From Syntrophobacterales bacterium (GTDB taxonomy: Bacteria > Desulfobacterota > Desulfobaccia > Desulfobaccales > 0-14-0-80-60-11): a stretch of DNA of 64,000 bases. The notes beneath the pieces are model-generated. The model did no database searches. It had not been told where the DNA came from and saw only the letters and a program-made list of their open reading frames with translations. Shown here piece by piece: positions 16,490 through 25,390 of this stretch (position 1 is its first letter; each line of letters opens with the position of its first letter). The translations under genes and the position numbers were made by a program. Where the stretch lies: positions 9,217 to 73,216 of the forward strand of contig JALNYP010000012.1 in NCBI GenBank assembly GCA_023229795.1, given 5' to 3'.

Positions 16490-17470
16490 ATGATGTTGGA
16501 TGGGCTCAATTTAATTTCAATATTCCTTACTATAGCAGGTTTATGCCTGTTCGAATCAGTAACCAGTATTGATAATGCAGTTATAAACGCCGATGTCCTG
16601 GTCACGATGTCTCAGAGGGGCAGGCGCTGGTTCCTTCTTTGGGGGCTTATCTTTGCCGTTGTCGTGGTTCGTGGAGTTCTGCCCTGGCTAATCGTCTGGA
16701 TGGCTACTCCCTCGCTCGGCCCCATAGACGCCCTTACAGCAACCTTCAGCAATGATCCGAGAGTGATAAAGGCAATTAAAGATTCATCTCCAATATTGCT
16801 GGCCGGTGGGGGAACTTTTTTGATATTTCTTTTTTTTAACTGGCTATTCATTGAGCCGAAAAAATATGGTCTTACGGGAGAACGTTTCATTCATTCGCAA
16901 GGGATCTGGTTTTATGCCGTAGTCTCAATAATTCTCACTCTCATTGTTTGGTTTGCGCTTAAAGTCAATCCTTTTATGGCCTTTGGAGCGGTAGTTGGCT
17001 CAACCGCTTTTTTTATTACCCACGGCTTTAAGCAAAATGCCCAACAGCGCGAAGAACAGTTAGTTTCCGGAAAAGGAAACTTAACTGACATAAGTAAGAT
17101 TTTATATCTTGAAGTCATTGACGCCACTTTTTCCATTGACGGCGTACTGGGGGCGTTTGCATTTACGCTTTCCGTTCCACTAATCCTGATTGGCAATGGT
17201 CTGGGCGCTTTAATCTTACGCCAATTAACAGTTGGAAATATTAAACGAATTAAAAAATACATTTATCTCAAAAATGGCGCCATGTATGCCATATTTTTCC
17301 TTGGCGCCATCATGCTTTTAGACAGTTTTGGCTTCCATATTCCCAGTTGGGTTTCGCCCATCGTTACCTTCCTGGTAATTGCCTATTTCTTTATGCGATC
17401 CCGGAAGGTCTTGGCCGAATGCCCTAAGAAAAAAAAGAGAAACAAGGAATCGGCCCCGAAGCAGACTTAA
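16490..17470 (+). CDS. DUF475 / TerC-like integral membrane protein
   Basis: 326 residues. Nine or so hydrophobic helices. Two acidic membrane motifs typical of the TerC superfamily are present: ESVTSIDNAVINADVL near the start and 'DATFSIDGVLGAFAF' in the middle. The length and C-terminal basic tail (KKKKRN) match DUF475 proteins. TerC relatives are implicated in metal ion (Mn, tellurite) handling at the membrane. AT-richer than its neighbours. ATG-ATG start; the first is used here. The mscS gene follows after 34 bp and may be cotranscribed. Confidence 0.8.
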   Translation: MMLDGLNLISIFLTIAGLCLFESVTSIDNAVINADVLVTMSQRGRRWFLLWGLIFAVVVVRGVLPWLIVWMATPSLGPIDALTATFSNDPRVIKAIKDSSPILLAGGGTFLIFLFFNWLFIEPKKYGLTGERFIHSQGIWFYAVVSIILTLIVWFALKVNPFMAFGAVVGSTAFFITHGFKQNAQQREEQLVSGKGNLTDISKILYLEVIDATFSIDGVLGAFAFTLSVPLILIGNGLGALILRQLTVGNIKRIKKYIYLKNGAMYAIFFLGAIMLLDSFGFHIPSWVSPIVTFLVIAYFFMRSRKVLAECPKKKKRNKESAPKQT

Positions 17471-17504
17471 TCTATCGATGGGCTGACATGCGAGGTCGAT
17501 GGTA

Positions 17505-18488
17505 ATGGCTGCAAATTTGGATCTGGAACCGGTGTTTGACCTAAACCTGTACCTGGGCAAGGCGGTGGCCCCGGTCGTTGACAAGTTAACGGGGTGGGCC
17601 GTCGCCACCGTCAAGATGCTGCCCAATCTGGTGGTGGGCATTGCCATCGTCATCATTTTTTGGGTCTTGAGCGCCTACGCGGCCAGATTAGCCAACCGGC
17701 TCGTTTTCCGGTTCACCGGTTATAGGCACATTGCCAGACTTCTGGCCAGGATGACCACCCTGGCCGTCATCGGTCTCGGCTTTATCCTGGCCCTTGACGC
17801 CCTTAACCTGGATAAGGCCGTGGCTTCAATGCTGGCCGGCATCGGCATCCTGGGCGTAGCTCTCGGCTTCGCCGGCAAAGACCTCTTCGCCGATTTCATC
17901 GCGGGCATAGTCCTGCATTTCGAACATCCCTTCCGTCTGGACGATCTGGTCAAGAGCGGCGATATGAGGGGCTACGTGGATACGATAAAATGGCGCGCCA
18001 CCATAATCCGCGGCAGGCTGGGCGAGAGGATTACCATTCCCAATAAGGACCTATTGGGCAAGCCGTTAATCAATTACTATTTTAGCGGACTTCGACGGAT
18101 AGATTTATATGCGGGCATCGATTACGCCTCCGATCTCCAGCAGGCTGAAGACCTGGCTCTGGAAGCTGTGAGAGCTTTGGAACCGCCGTTGCGGGACCCC
18201 GATCGCCCGGTGGAATTCTTTTATGAGGAGTTTAGCGAGAGCTCGATTACTTTTCGTCTTCGTTTCTGGATTGAAAGGCCCGACCAGCCGGTCTTTCTAA
18301 GGGCAAGGAGTGAGGCGATCAAGGCAATCAGACGGGCATTTAGCCACCATGGGATTACGATACCCTTCCCGATTCGGACCCTGGATTTTGGAGTTACGGG
18401 AGGACAGATTCTGCGGGAACAATTAGAAGGCTTGAATATAGTCCTCTCAACGCCGGAGGAAAAAAATAAGCCAGAGACAAAACAATAG
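17505..18488 (+). CDS. mscS: MscS-type small-conductance mechanosensitive channel
   Basis: 327 residues from the ATG at 17505, which has GAGG at 17492-17495 correctly spaced. Three N-terminal membrane helices (about 35-55, 75-95, 100-125). The pore-lining TM3 pattern 'ASMLAGIGILGVALGFAGKD' is followed by the cytoplasmic beta/alpha-beta vestibule domain. Opens under membrane tension to release solutes during hypo-osmotic shock. Architecture and length match E. coli MscS (286) with a slightly longer tail. Confidence 0.9.
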   Translation: MAANLDLEPVFDLNLYLGKAVAPVVDKLTGWAVATVKMLPNLVVGIAIVIIFWVLSAYAARLANRLVFRFTGYRHIARLLARMTTLAVIGLGFILALDALNLDKAVASMLAGIGILGVALGFAGKDLFADFIAGIVLHFEHPFRLDDLVKSGDMRGYVDTIKWRATIIRGRLGERITIPNKDLLGKPLINYYFSGLRRIDLYAGIDYASDLQQAEDLALEAVRALEPPLRDPDRPVEFFYEEFSESSITFRLRFWIERPDQPVFLRARSEAIKAIRRAFSHHGITIPFPIRTLDFGVTGGQILREQLEGLNIVLSTPEEKNKPETKQ

Positions 18489-18580
18489 GATAGAGGGGAA
18501 AAACACCTCACGGCCGGACTCCGGCCTCGTGCTGAAATCAATCGCGCCAGCTCTTCGGGCGGCAGGGGAGAATAAATCCG

Positions 18581-19048
18581 CTACTCCCAGGCCGGAGAGA
18601 TGCTGAGGCCTTGGTTCCCCAGACTGAGCTGCGCCCCCACCTGCTCCGACTTCAGGTTAAGCACCACCCCTTTGGTATTTTTTAATACCATTCCCTCAGA
18701 TCCTTTGATCAGGGTCGCACCGGCCTCGACGCCAAAATATTTGCCCGGGAAGTCGGATAGATTTTGCAAATTGTAGACCTCCCCTTTGGCGTTTATCGAG
18801 GTTAGGCCCACCGCGATCAGACTTAAACCCGATACTTTAAATTTGTAATCCTTCCCCTGGAAGTGAAGCACGCCGTCCCCCCAGGTCAATCCAAGTCCGG
18901 CCGCGGCCTGCGTGACTTTAATGCTCACTGTGCCGACAGGATTTCCCTGAGTATCCCCCTTACTCTTATCTTGAGCTCCTGCCGGGCAAACCGCAAAAGA
19001 GAGAACAACCACCAATGTCAGGCCTAAAAGAATTCCCTTGGTAGGCAT
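18581..19048 (-). CDS. exported protein, paralogue of the 22044-22556 gene
   Basis: 155 residues with a Sec signal peptide (cleavage near PAGA-QD). The mature domain has the pattern GLGLTWGDGVLHF, then YKFKVSGLS, VYNL, FPGKYF and IKGSEG. The same series recurs in order in the protein at 22044-22556 (about 35-40% identical by eye), so they are clear paralogues. It somewhat resembles the DUF1134/EipA-type periplasmic domain (YNL and FpG motifs), but I cannot confirm this. Probably periplasmic or outer-membrane associated; function unknown. Confidence 0.65.
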   Translation of the reverse strand: MPTKGILLGLTLVVVLSFAVCPAGAQDKSKGDTQGNPVGTVSIKVTQAAAGLGLTWGDGVLHFQGKDYKFKVSGLSLIAVGLTSINAKGEVYNLQNLSDFPGKYFGVEAGATLIKGSEGMVLKNTKGVVLNLKSEQVGAQLSLGNQGLSISPAWE

Positions 19049-19177
19049 TTTTTCTCTTCACCTCCACGTTAGATATGCTCAAAATCTAAGTTTTTAACCC
19101 ATGAGTGTCAAGTTGGCCGTCAGGCTAAGCCAAAACTGCTTCCCCTTAGGTGCCGGGCAATTATTTTTCTCGGCCCG

Positions 19178-20959
19178 TTGATAACTTTGGAAATATCCTT
19201 ATGGTTAAAGAGAATTGCAGTTGTCTCCGTCTCCATCGGATTTTTTGCGCTGCTGCAAGCCTGGAGTCAGAAACCGGTATTCCAACCTCTGAGAGATCTT
19301 GATAAGTTTTTCCGCATGGCTAACTTCCCTAACCCCGGTTTAGGGTATAGCAACGATGGACCTCGCCAAGGAGCAGGGCCCGTCCTTTTGTCTCTATTTC
19401 TTTTGGGTCTCGTGCTCCTGAACGGGTGCGCCACCCTCCCCTATGACTATCCTCGCCCCATTTCCACCGCCATTTACCTGCCTGAAAAGACCGATATGGG
19501 GAGAAGTATCCAGCCCTATGTGGCGCAGCATCACGGCGCTTCGGGATTCTACCTCATGTCCTCCGGGCTGGAGGCTTTCCTTGGCCGGATCCTGTTGATC
19601 GACGCGGCGGAAAAGTCCCTCGACCTGCAATACTATATCTTCCGGGCCGATCTTACCGGCAAGTTCATGTTAGACCACATCCTGGCCGCGGCGGCGCGCG
19701 GGGTGAGAGTGCGTCTGCTCCTGGACGATTGGCGAGAGACGGACCGGATGGATTGGTGGCTGACCATGATGGAAATTTACCCCAATATCGAAGTGAGGGT
19801 CTTCAATCCCTTCGGAGGTCTGCGCTCAATGTTCCTGGCCCGGCCCTTCCAGGCGGTCTTTGGCCCTGAAAGGCTGAGAGCGCGCATGCACAACAAGGCG
19901 TTCATCGCGGACAACAGCGTGGCCATCGTCGGGGGACGCAATATTGCCGATGAATACTTCGGGGCCAGCAGTGACGTGTATATGCGTGATCTGGATGTCA
20001 TGGCTTTGGGGCCTATCGTCCGGAAGGTGAGCGCAGATTTTGACGACTATTGGAACTGTGTGCTGGCGATCCCGCTCAAGGCCGTGGTCTCGTACCAGCC
20101 TACCACTGAAGACCTGATGAGCGCTCGCCGCGACCTGGAAATCGAGCGGGACTCCCTGAAGAATTCGGCCTACGGGGTCCAGATGCAGGAAAGCGATTTT
20201 CTGAAACGGGCGGAGGCCGGCACCCTCCCGCTCGTGTGGGCGCCGGCCGAAGTTCTGGCGGACGATCCTTTAAAGGTGATCAACCCGGGAGGCTCGGAGC
20301 GAACCGGAAAAATGGAGCGGCAACTCCGGGATTTCCTCGAATCGGCTCAAAGCGAGATCCTCATGATCTCGCCCTACCTGGTGCCCGGAGAGGCCGGGGT
20401 GCGATGGTTTAAGAAGATGCGGGAGCGCGGCGTCACCGTGAAGATCATTACCAACTCTCTGGCCTCCACGGACGCCAAGGTGGCCCAAATCGGCTATATG
20501 CGCTACCGCAAGGATTTTCTCCGGATGGGCGTTCAGCTTTATGAGATGAGACCGATGGCGGGGCCGCGCCGAGCTGAAGGCGGATCACCGGGAAAAGCGC
20601 GCCACCTCTGGGTCGGCAGCTCTTCCCACGGAGCCTTGCACGCCAAGCTCCTCGTCCTGGATCGCCGGACGGTTTTTGTGGGCTCCTTCAACTTTGACCC
20701 GCGGTCGGCGATATCCGATACCCAGAATGGCATCGTCATCCACAGCCCCCAACTCGCGGCGCAGGCGGCTGACTTTTTTGACCTGGATGCCTCTCCCAGC
20801 CGCAGCTATCGGGTTACTCTCAGGGAAGGCGATGGTCTGGTGTGGATTACCGAAAAGAATGGCCGGGAGGTGCGCTACTATTCGGAGCCCGAGATTGGGT
20901 TCTGGGGCGGCTTCTCCGGGCGGTTGTTTTATTTGTTGCTCCCGGAATCAGTGCTGTAA
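19178..20959 (+). CDS. phospholipase D / cardiolipin synthase-like lipoprotein
   Basis: Two HKD motifs: HNKAFIAD followed by GGRNIADEYF (about residue 237) and HAKLLVLD followed by GSFNFDPRS (about 487). Both are complete, so the active site is intact. The protein resembles the YmdC/ClsC branch of cardiolipin synthases. The frame opens at TTG 19178 (593 residues), but a lipobox (LLNGC) near residue 85 suggests translation really begins at or after the ATG at 19316, giving a lipoprotein. No good ribosome site supports either. It sits among envelope genes and probably acts on phospholipids at the membrane. Confidence 0.82.
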   Translation: MITLEISLWLKRIAVVSVSIGFFALLQAWSQKPVFQPLRDLDKFFRMANFPNPGLGYSNDGPRQGAGPVLLSLFLLGLVLLNGCATLPYDYPRPISTAIYLPEKTDMGRSIQPYVAQHHGASGFYLMSSGLEAFLGRILLIDAAEKSLDLQYYIFRADLTGKFMLDHILAAAARGVRVRLLLDDWRETDRMDWWLTMMEIYPNIEVRVFNPFGGLRSMFLARPFQAVFGPERLRARMHNKAFIADNSVAIVGGRNIADEYFGASSDVYMRDLDVMALGPIVRKVSADFDDYWNCVLAIPLKAVVSYQPTTEDLMSARRDLEIERDSLKNSAYGVQMQESDFLKRAEAGTLPLVWAPAEVLADDPLKVINPGGSERTGKMERQLRDFLESAQSEILMISPYLVPGEAGVRWFKKMRERGVTVKIITNSLASTDAKVAQIGYMRYRKDFLRMGVQLYEMRPMAGPRRAEGGSPGKARHLWVGSSSHGALHAKLLVLDRRTVFVGSFNFDPRSAISDTQNGIVIHSPQLAAQAADFFDLDASPSRSYRVTLREGDGLVWITEKNGREVRYYSEPEIGFWGGFSGRLFYLLLPESVL

Positions 20960-21021
20960 GCAGGGTGTGGGGGATAACCCCAGAACTTGCAGAGTTTCTT
21001 TGAGATTATCCCCGTTCCGAT

Positions 21022-21366
21022 TCAGTGGTGGCCGCGGCCGTGCTCCCCGCGCTCGAAGCCTTCCCGCCCCTCTCCCCGGTGCTCGTAGTATTCCCGCCGG
21101 CGGTGCTCCCATTCCTCACGCTCTTCCTGCCCGGATATCTGGGGGACGGCATAAAAGAGGAACTGGGACAGGGGGTCCGCATAGGGCGCGGAATAATAAT
21201 TGTTATAATTAGAAGGCGGGGGGTAGTAATAAGGATTGTTATAAGGAGGCGCATAGTACGGTGGCGGTTGTCCGAAGGCCGGACTATTACCGCAGCCGTG
21301 GTATCCTTGGCCGCCCCAAGCCGTCAGGATCAAGGTCAGCCCCAAGATTAACCACAATTTCTTCAT
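21022..21366 (-). CDS. exported Pro/Tyr/Asn-rich protein
   Basis: 114 residues. Signal peptide at 1-20, then a low-complexity PPPYYAPPYNNPYYYPPPS-type segment and a charged C-terminus rich in Arg, Glu, Gly and His (ERGEHGRGHH). A strong ribosome site (ccAAGGAG) precedes the ATG. No catalytic domain. Similar in style to the exported protein at 62480-63229. Probably a surface or periplasmic structural or metal-binding protein, but this is inference from composition. Confidence 0.6.
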   Translation of the reverse strand: MKKLWLILGLTLILTAWGGQGYHGCGNSPAFGQPPPYYAPPYNNPYYYPPPSNYNNYYSAPYADPLSQFLFYAVPQISGQEEREEWEHRRREYYEHRGEGREGFERGEHGRGHH

Positions 21367-21503
21367 GGTGAATCTCCTTGGCAGATTTTCAGGGGGATAC
21401 TACCGGCCTTCTCACCGATATCAGAAAGAATCGCAAGCAGGGGGGGCAATGTCATCAGCCGGACGCAGAAGTTCCGTTTTCGGCAAGGATGGCCGGGTTC
21501 GGA

Positions 21504-21998
21504 TTATTTCTTCTCTCCAGGTGTCTCCTTCGTTTTCCCGGCTTCCTCCTTCATGCACTTTTCCATCATCTGGTGGCGCCACTCGCTCATAGAGAGCAGG
21601 TACTTGCCCTGCTGCACCGGAGTCAGCAGAGCCAACTCTTCGTCCCGTTGACTTTTAAAGGAAGCAAAGAGCTTATCCTGTCCGGCGGTAAGGTCGCAGA
21701 CCAGAGTGCCGATCTTGGCCGGATCCGGTTTTTCGGCCGCCAACGCGGTCTTCAAATCCGCTTGGGATTTCTTCAACCCGGCGATGATCTTTTGGCGCTC
21801 CGCGGCATATTTGTCGTCCACCGCCATAAAAGCCTTGTCTTTGTCAGGGGCAAGTTTCATCGGTTTGAGGATCTGCTCTTTCATTTCCTTGAGCTGTTTC
21901 TCCATCTCCCCTTTAGCCTGCGCCAGGGCGGGGACCAGCAGCGCTACGGCTAGGATGGCAAACAGTGCGCCTAGCTTGAAATTGAAATTAGCTTTCAT
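21504..21998 (-). CDS. Spy/CpxP-like periplasmic protein (LTxxQ motif)
   Basis: 164 residues. Signal peptide (cleavage near ALA-QA), then a helical, highly charged domain. LTPVQQGKYLL near the end is the LTxxQ motif of the CpxP/Spy/ZraP family of periplasmic chaperones and stress sensors. Spacing LTAGQ...LTPVQQ gives two copies of the motif. It sits between two small exported proteins on the same strand, which suggests an envelope-maintenance group. A second family member is encoded at 50268-50810. Confidence 0.72.
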   Translation of the reverse strand: MKANFNFKLGALFAILAVALLVPALAQAKGEMEKQLKEMKEQILKPMKLAPDKDKAFMAVDDKYAAERQKIIAGLKKSQADLKTALAAEKPDPAKIGTLVCDLTAGQDKLFASFKSQRDEELALLTPVQQGKYLLSMSEWRHQMMEKCMKEEAGKTKETPGEKK

Positions 21999-22043
21999 AT
22001 CGTCCTCTCTTTGGCAAGATTTTAGAAGGCATGAACCAATTGA

Positions 22044-22556
22044 TTAGAGGGCTCGTTCCATGGCGATGGTAAAGCCTTCCGGCCCGATGCTCAGATTCAA
22101 GCCTTTCTGCTCGGCTACCAGGCGCAGGCGCACCCCTTGCTGATTCTGCACGATCAAGCCTCCCTTCCCTTTAATGACCGTGCCGCCGGCCTGAACCGCG
22201 GCATAGGGCCCCGGGAATTGCCCGACATCGAATAAATTATAAACATCTCCCTTGATGTCGGCCTTCTTGATCCCCACCCCCAAAATCTGCAAACCCTTAA
22301 CTTTGAAGGTGTATTGCTTGTCTTTGTACGTGAGAACTCCCTTACCCCACTCATACCCCACCCCTGCAGCAACCGAGGTCAGGGTTATTTTCACCTGACC
22401 CATGGGGTAGGGTTTGGCCAGGGCAGGTTCTTTACCGGCCGGGGCCGGTCCTTTCTGCCCAACTTCGGGCGCCTGACCCAAGGCACTGATGGCGAAGGTC
22501 GCCACCATGAAAAGAGCTGCTGCCATGAGAACAAAGAAAGCTTTTGACCGTTTCAT
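22044..22556 (-). CDS. exported protein, paralogue of the 18581-19048 gene
   Basis: 170 residues with signal peptide (cleavage near SALG-QA) and a Pro/Lys-rich linker, then GVGYEWGKGVLTY, YTFKVKGLQ, VYNLFD, FPGPYA, GGTVIKGKGG and a C-terminal beta-rich end. The motifs align one for one with the 155-residue protein at 18581-19048. Possibly related to the DUF1134/EipA periplasmic domain; not certain. Good ribosome site (GGGAGGA). Only 45 bp upstream of the Spy-like gene, so the two may be cotranscribed. Confidence 0.65.
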   Translation of the reverse strand: MKRSKAFFVLMAAALFMVATFAISALGQAPEVGQKGPAPAGKEPALAKPYPMGQVKITLTSVAAGVGYEWGKGVLTYKDKQYTFKVKGLQILGVGIKKADIKGDVYNLFDVGQFPGPYAAVQAGGTVIKGKGGLIVQNQQGVRLRLVAEQKGLNLSIGPEGFTIAMERAL

Positions 22557-22871
22557 TCTACCTTCCTCCCTTCAGGGGACGGGCCCAGGTCCTGCCCCAA
22601 AATTGTGAATTAGTAAATTAAAATTAAAGCTGATATCCCCGATGTCAAGGAGAGTAATTTTAAAGGGAAGGATAAGGGGATCTTGTGATCCAGGGCGGCA
22701 ATGCTTATCTTTTTTACGGAATCTCATTAAAATCAAAACTGGCGCTAATAATTTGCTGGATCTCCCTACTGCGGGCTTCCCGGCTTAAAGAATCATTGTT
22801 CTGGAGCTTGGACGGATAGATCCGGCAATTGGATCTTAAATCAATAATTGAATCTTGATAGGAGGATGGCG

Positions 22872-23273
22872 ATGAAATTCTGCGGAAAAAGCGCTCTCTT
22901 GGCACTTGCCCTGGCTCTGGTCTTGACCGCGGCGCCGGTGGCGGCCATTGAAAAAGCCGACATGATTAACGGCACCCAATGGACCCAATGGTCCAATCAG
23001 GACAAGCTGGTCTATATCCGGGGCATAGGCAACTGGGCCGATTTTGTTACTGAGGCTCAGGCGCAAACGAGAAAGAAGACCTTTGAGTTCTGCATTTCCA
23101 AAGTCCTGGTGGACGAACTCAAAACCCAGACCCTGGGCGAAATTGTGGCGAAGGCCGATGCCTATTACCAGGAGAACCCCGATAAATTGAATACCCCCGT
23201 GATCGAGGTGGTATTGCGGCGCTGCACCAACGCCTGTCCGCTTGAAGGTGGCGCAAAGGAGAAAAAGCAATGA
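22872..23273 (+). CDS. small exported protein, possibly Rap1a/Tai-like
   Basis: 133 residues from the ATG at 22872, chosen because GGAGG at 22861-22865 is correctly spaced from it. Signal peptide with cleavage near VAA-IE. The mature domain is helical, with TQWSNQDKLVYIRGIGNW and a Tyr-x-x-Asn-Pro segment near the end. This resembles the Rap1a/Tai-type fold (W..l...K..Yi.G ... YY..NP) but is not conclusive. Two Cys near the C-terminus (CTNAC) could form a disulfide. ATGA overlap with the next gene. Confidence 0.5.
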   Translation: MKFCGKSALLALALALVLTAAPVAAIEKADMINGTQWTQWSNQDKLVYIRGIGNWADFVTEAQAQTRKKTFEFCISKVLVDELKTQTLGEIVAKADAYYQENPDKLNTPVIEVVLRRCTNACPLEGGAKEKKQ

Positions 23274-23500
23274 AAACATTTCTGGCTTTGACTTTGGCGG
23301 CCCTCCTGTTGGTGGGAGCCTGTACCGGCATGTCTAATACCGCCCAGCGGACCTTGAGTGGGGGAGCCATCGGCGCGGGCAGCGGGGCCCTCATCGGCGC
23401 CGCGGCCGGCTCTGCGGGCACCGGCGCGCTCATTGGGGGCGGAGCGGGACTCTTAGGCGGATACCTTTATGACCAATACGAGAAATCCCAGGGCCGGTAG
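23270..23500 (+). CDS. glycine-zipper lipoprotein
   Basis: 76 residues. Signal peptide with lipobox LVGAC (Cys at about 18), then GAIGAGSGALIGAAAGSAG, a glycine zipper of the YMGG/OmpA-associated type, ending in a short charged tail. Likely outer-membrane lipoprotein. Start overlaps the stop of the preceding gene (ATGA), so the pair is coupled. An 8-bp perfect hairpin (23530-23550, GGGAGAGA/TCTCTCCC) lies in the convergent gap to mlaD. Confidence 0.75.
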   Translation: MKTFLALTLAALLLVGACTGMSNTAQRTLSGGAIGAGSGALIGAAAGSAGTGALIGGGAGLLGGYLYDQYEKSQGR

Positions 23501-23604
23501 AAGCGGAACGGATTGAGGCAAAGGGAGCCGGGAGAGACCCGATCTCTCCCTCCCCCCCCACCCACGGGAGCCCATCGGAGTACACGTCCACCAGCAGATG
23601 CCGA

Positions 23605-24504
23605 TCACTCATTCCATCTCTTCTTGGGCGGTTTCCCGAACAGGAGATCCGGAGGCCTTTGGTAAATTCTCTCTACCAGGAGATCCAGGGTCTCGGAGGT
23701 CTGCCCCAGTTTCTCCACCAGGGCATTGATCTGCCCCAGGGCCAGCCGGGATTTTCCCACCGTCTCCGGGAGCCTCATAGCCTCCAGGTCTTTTTTCGCA
23801 TTGGCTATCAGGGTGCGCGTGCCCTCGAAAGTGCCTTTGGCCTCCAGGAGGATCTTGCCGACTTCCCCTTTCGCCACGTCTTTATTAATCCGGGCGGAGA
23901 TCTTTTTCAAATTGGTGGAACCGGCCTCAAGTTCAGCTATAATGCGCTTGGTTTTCTCGCCGCCAAAGAAATTTTGCATCTCCTGAAAGGTGAGCTTGGC
24001 CCCATCGGAGATGCCTTTCGTATCTAATTCCTTCAAATTGGCGATGACTTCATCTATCCCCGTGAGAATCCTCTTGATCTCCGAAGGTTGGGAAGGAATG
24101 ACCGGGTAGGGCGCCACAAAAGTGAGCCGGGGAGGGACGTACGGCTTTTCCGGATTTTGAGGCATCAGGTTAACAAACATCACCCCGGTAATCCCCGTTA
24201 ACTCCAATTGAGCTACATATTCTCGGGTCGGGTCAAATGTGAGATTGATGAGCATGACCACCCCGACCTGACGGTTGTCGGGGGCAATCACGATATCTTC
24301 CACCCGGCCCACCTTCACCCCTCTGAATTTAACTTCCGAATCCTTTTGCAGGCCCTGGACCGATTCATTGAAGTAGCTGATGTATCTTCGGCCTCTCTCG
24401 AAGTATTGGCTGGCCCCTACCCAGATCAATACTATCGCGAGAATGATGAACCCGCCGGTGACAAAGAGCCCCAAGAGAAAACTGGAAAACTTCTTTCTGG
24501 CCAT
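23605..24504 (-). CDS. mlaD: MCE-domain lipid-binding protein MlaD
   Basis: 299 residues. A single N-terminal helix (about 10-30) anchors it in the inner membrane. One MCE domain follows (about 37-115, with 'LQKDSEVKFRGVKVGRVEDI'), then an extended helical C-terminus. Binds phospholipid for transport between the membranes. Third gene of the mlaE-mlaF-mlaD operon, 1 bp after mlaF. No mlaB or mlaC is visible; the STAS (MlaB) function is fused to MlaE. Confidence 0.88.
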   Translation of the reverse strand: MARKKFSSFLLGLFVTGGFIILAIVLIWVGASQYFERGRRYISYFNESVQGLQKDSEVKFRGVKVGRVEDIVIAPDNRQVGVVMLINLTFDPTREYVAQLELTGITGVMFVNLMPQNPEKPYVPPRLTFVAPYPVIPSQPSEIKRILTGIDEVIANLKELDTKGISDGAKLTFQEMQNFFGGEKTKRIIAELEAGSTNLKKISARINKDVAKGEVGKILLEAKGTFEGTRTLIANAKKDLEAMRLPETVGKSRLALGQINALVEKLGQTSETLDLLVERIYQRPPDLLFGKPPKKRWNE

Positions 24505-24505
24505 T

Positions 24506-25306
24506 TTATAATTCCCTTTCCTTCATTCTGGAAGGCAGGCGATTGAAGAAGTTATGGACTCGGGAATCCTGCGAGTGCTCCTGCAATTCCCGGGGGTCTC
24601 CCTCGGCAATCAGGCCTCGGGCCTCTCTGTCTATCATGATAACCCGGTGGGCAATATTGAAAATGGATTGCAGTTCATGGGTGACCACCACCATGGTGAT
24701 CCCCATCCCGGCATTGATGCCTTTAATGAGGATGTCTATCTCCGCCGCGGTCACGGGGTCCAAGCCGGCCGAAGGCTCATCGAAAAAAAGCACCTTGGGG
24801 TCCAAAGCCAGCGCTCTGGCCAGCCCCGCCCGCTTCTGCATCCCCCCCGAAAGCTCCTCGGGCAGATGATTCTCGTAACCTCCCAGGTTGACCATCCCCA
24901 GCTTCATCTTGACGATGCGGTCTATTTCTTCCTCGGGCAGATCCGTGTACTCTTGCAGAGGCAGGGCCACGTTCTCCCCCAGAGTCATGGAACCGAACAA
25001 GGCGCCGGCCTGAAAAGTCACGCCGATTTGGCGCCGCAATTTCACTTGCTCCGTTTCATCCGCCGTGTGGATATTGATGCCGTTGATCAACACCTGTCCG
25101 GCAAAGGGCTGGTAAATGCCGATCATTTGTTTCAGAAGGGTGGACTTGCCGCAGCCGCTCTCCCCCAAGATCACCAGAATTTCACCCGGAAAAACTTCCA
25201 GGCTGACGTCTTCCAAAACGATATTTTCGCCATAGCCCGCGGTCAGCCTGTCCACCACGGCAACCGGCTTTTTTCCCTGACTCGCTGGAGTCTTGTCATC
25301 TGCCAA
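24506..25306 (-). CDS. mlaF: Mla ABC transporter ATP-binding protein MlaF
   Basis: 266 residues. Walker A GESGCGKST, Q-loop, signature LSGGMQKRAGLARAL, Walker B VLFFDEPSAGLDP and switch His (VVTHEL) are all present, including the MlaF-type 'SGGM' signature. Drives lipid movement through MlaE and MlaD. Between mlaE and mlaD in an operon on the minus strand. Confidence 0.92.
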   Translation of the reverse strand: MADDKTPASQGKKPVAVVDRLTAGYGENIVLEDVSLEVFPGEILVILGESGCGKSTLLKQMIGIYQPFAGQVLINGINIHTADETEQVKLRRQIGVTFQAGALFGSMTLGENVALPLQEYTDLPEEEIDRIVKMKLGMVNLGGYENHLPEELSGGMQKRAGLARALALDPKVLFFDEPSAGLDPVTAAEIDILIKGINAGMGITMVVVTHELQSIFNIAHRVIMIDREARGLIAEGDPRELQEHSQDSRVHNFFNRLPSRMKEREL

Positions 25307-25390
25307 GGCTGGTAATCCTCGCTAGGAAAGGGTGTATTCCGGCCAAAACCAGGGTCTTCCCCTCGGCTTCCGTCCAGCCCCGCCTGATAA

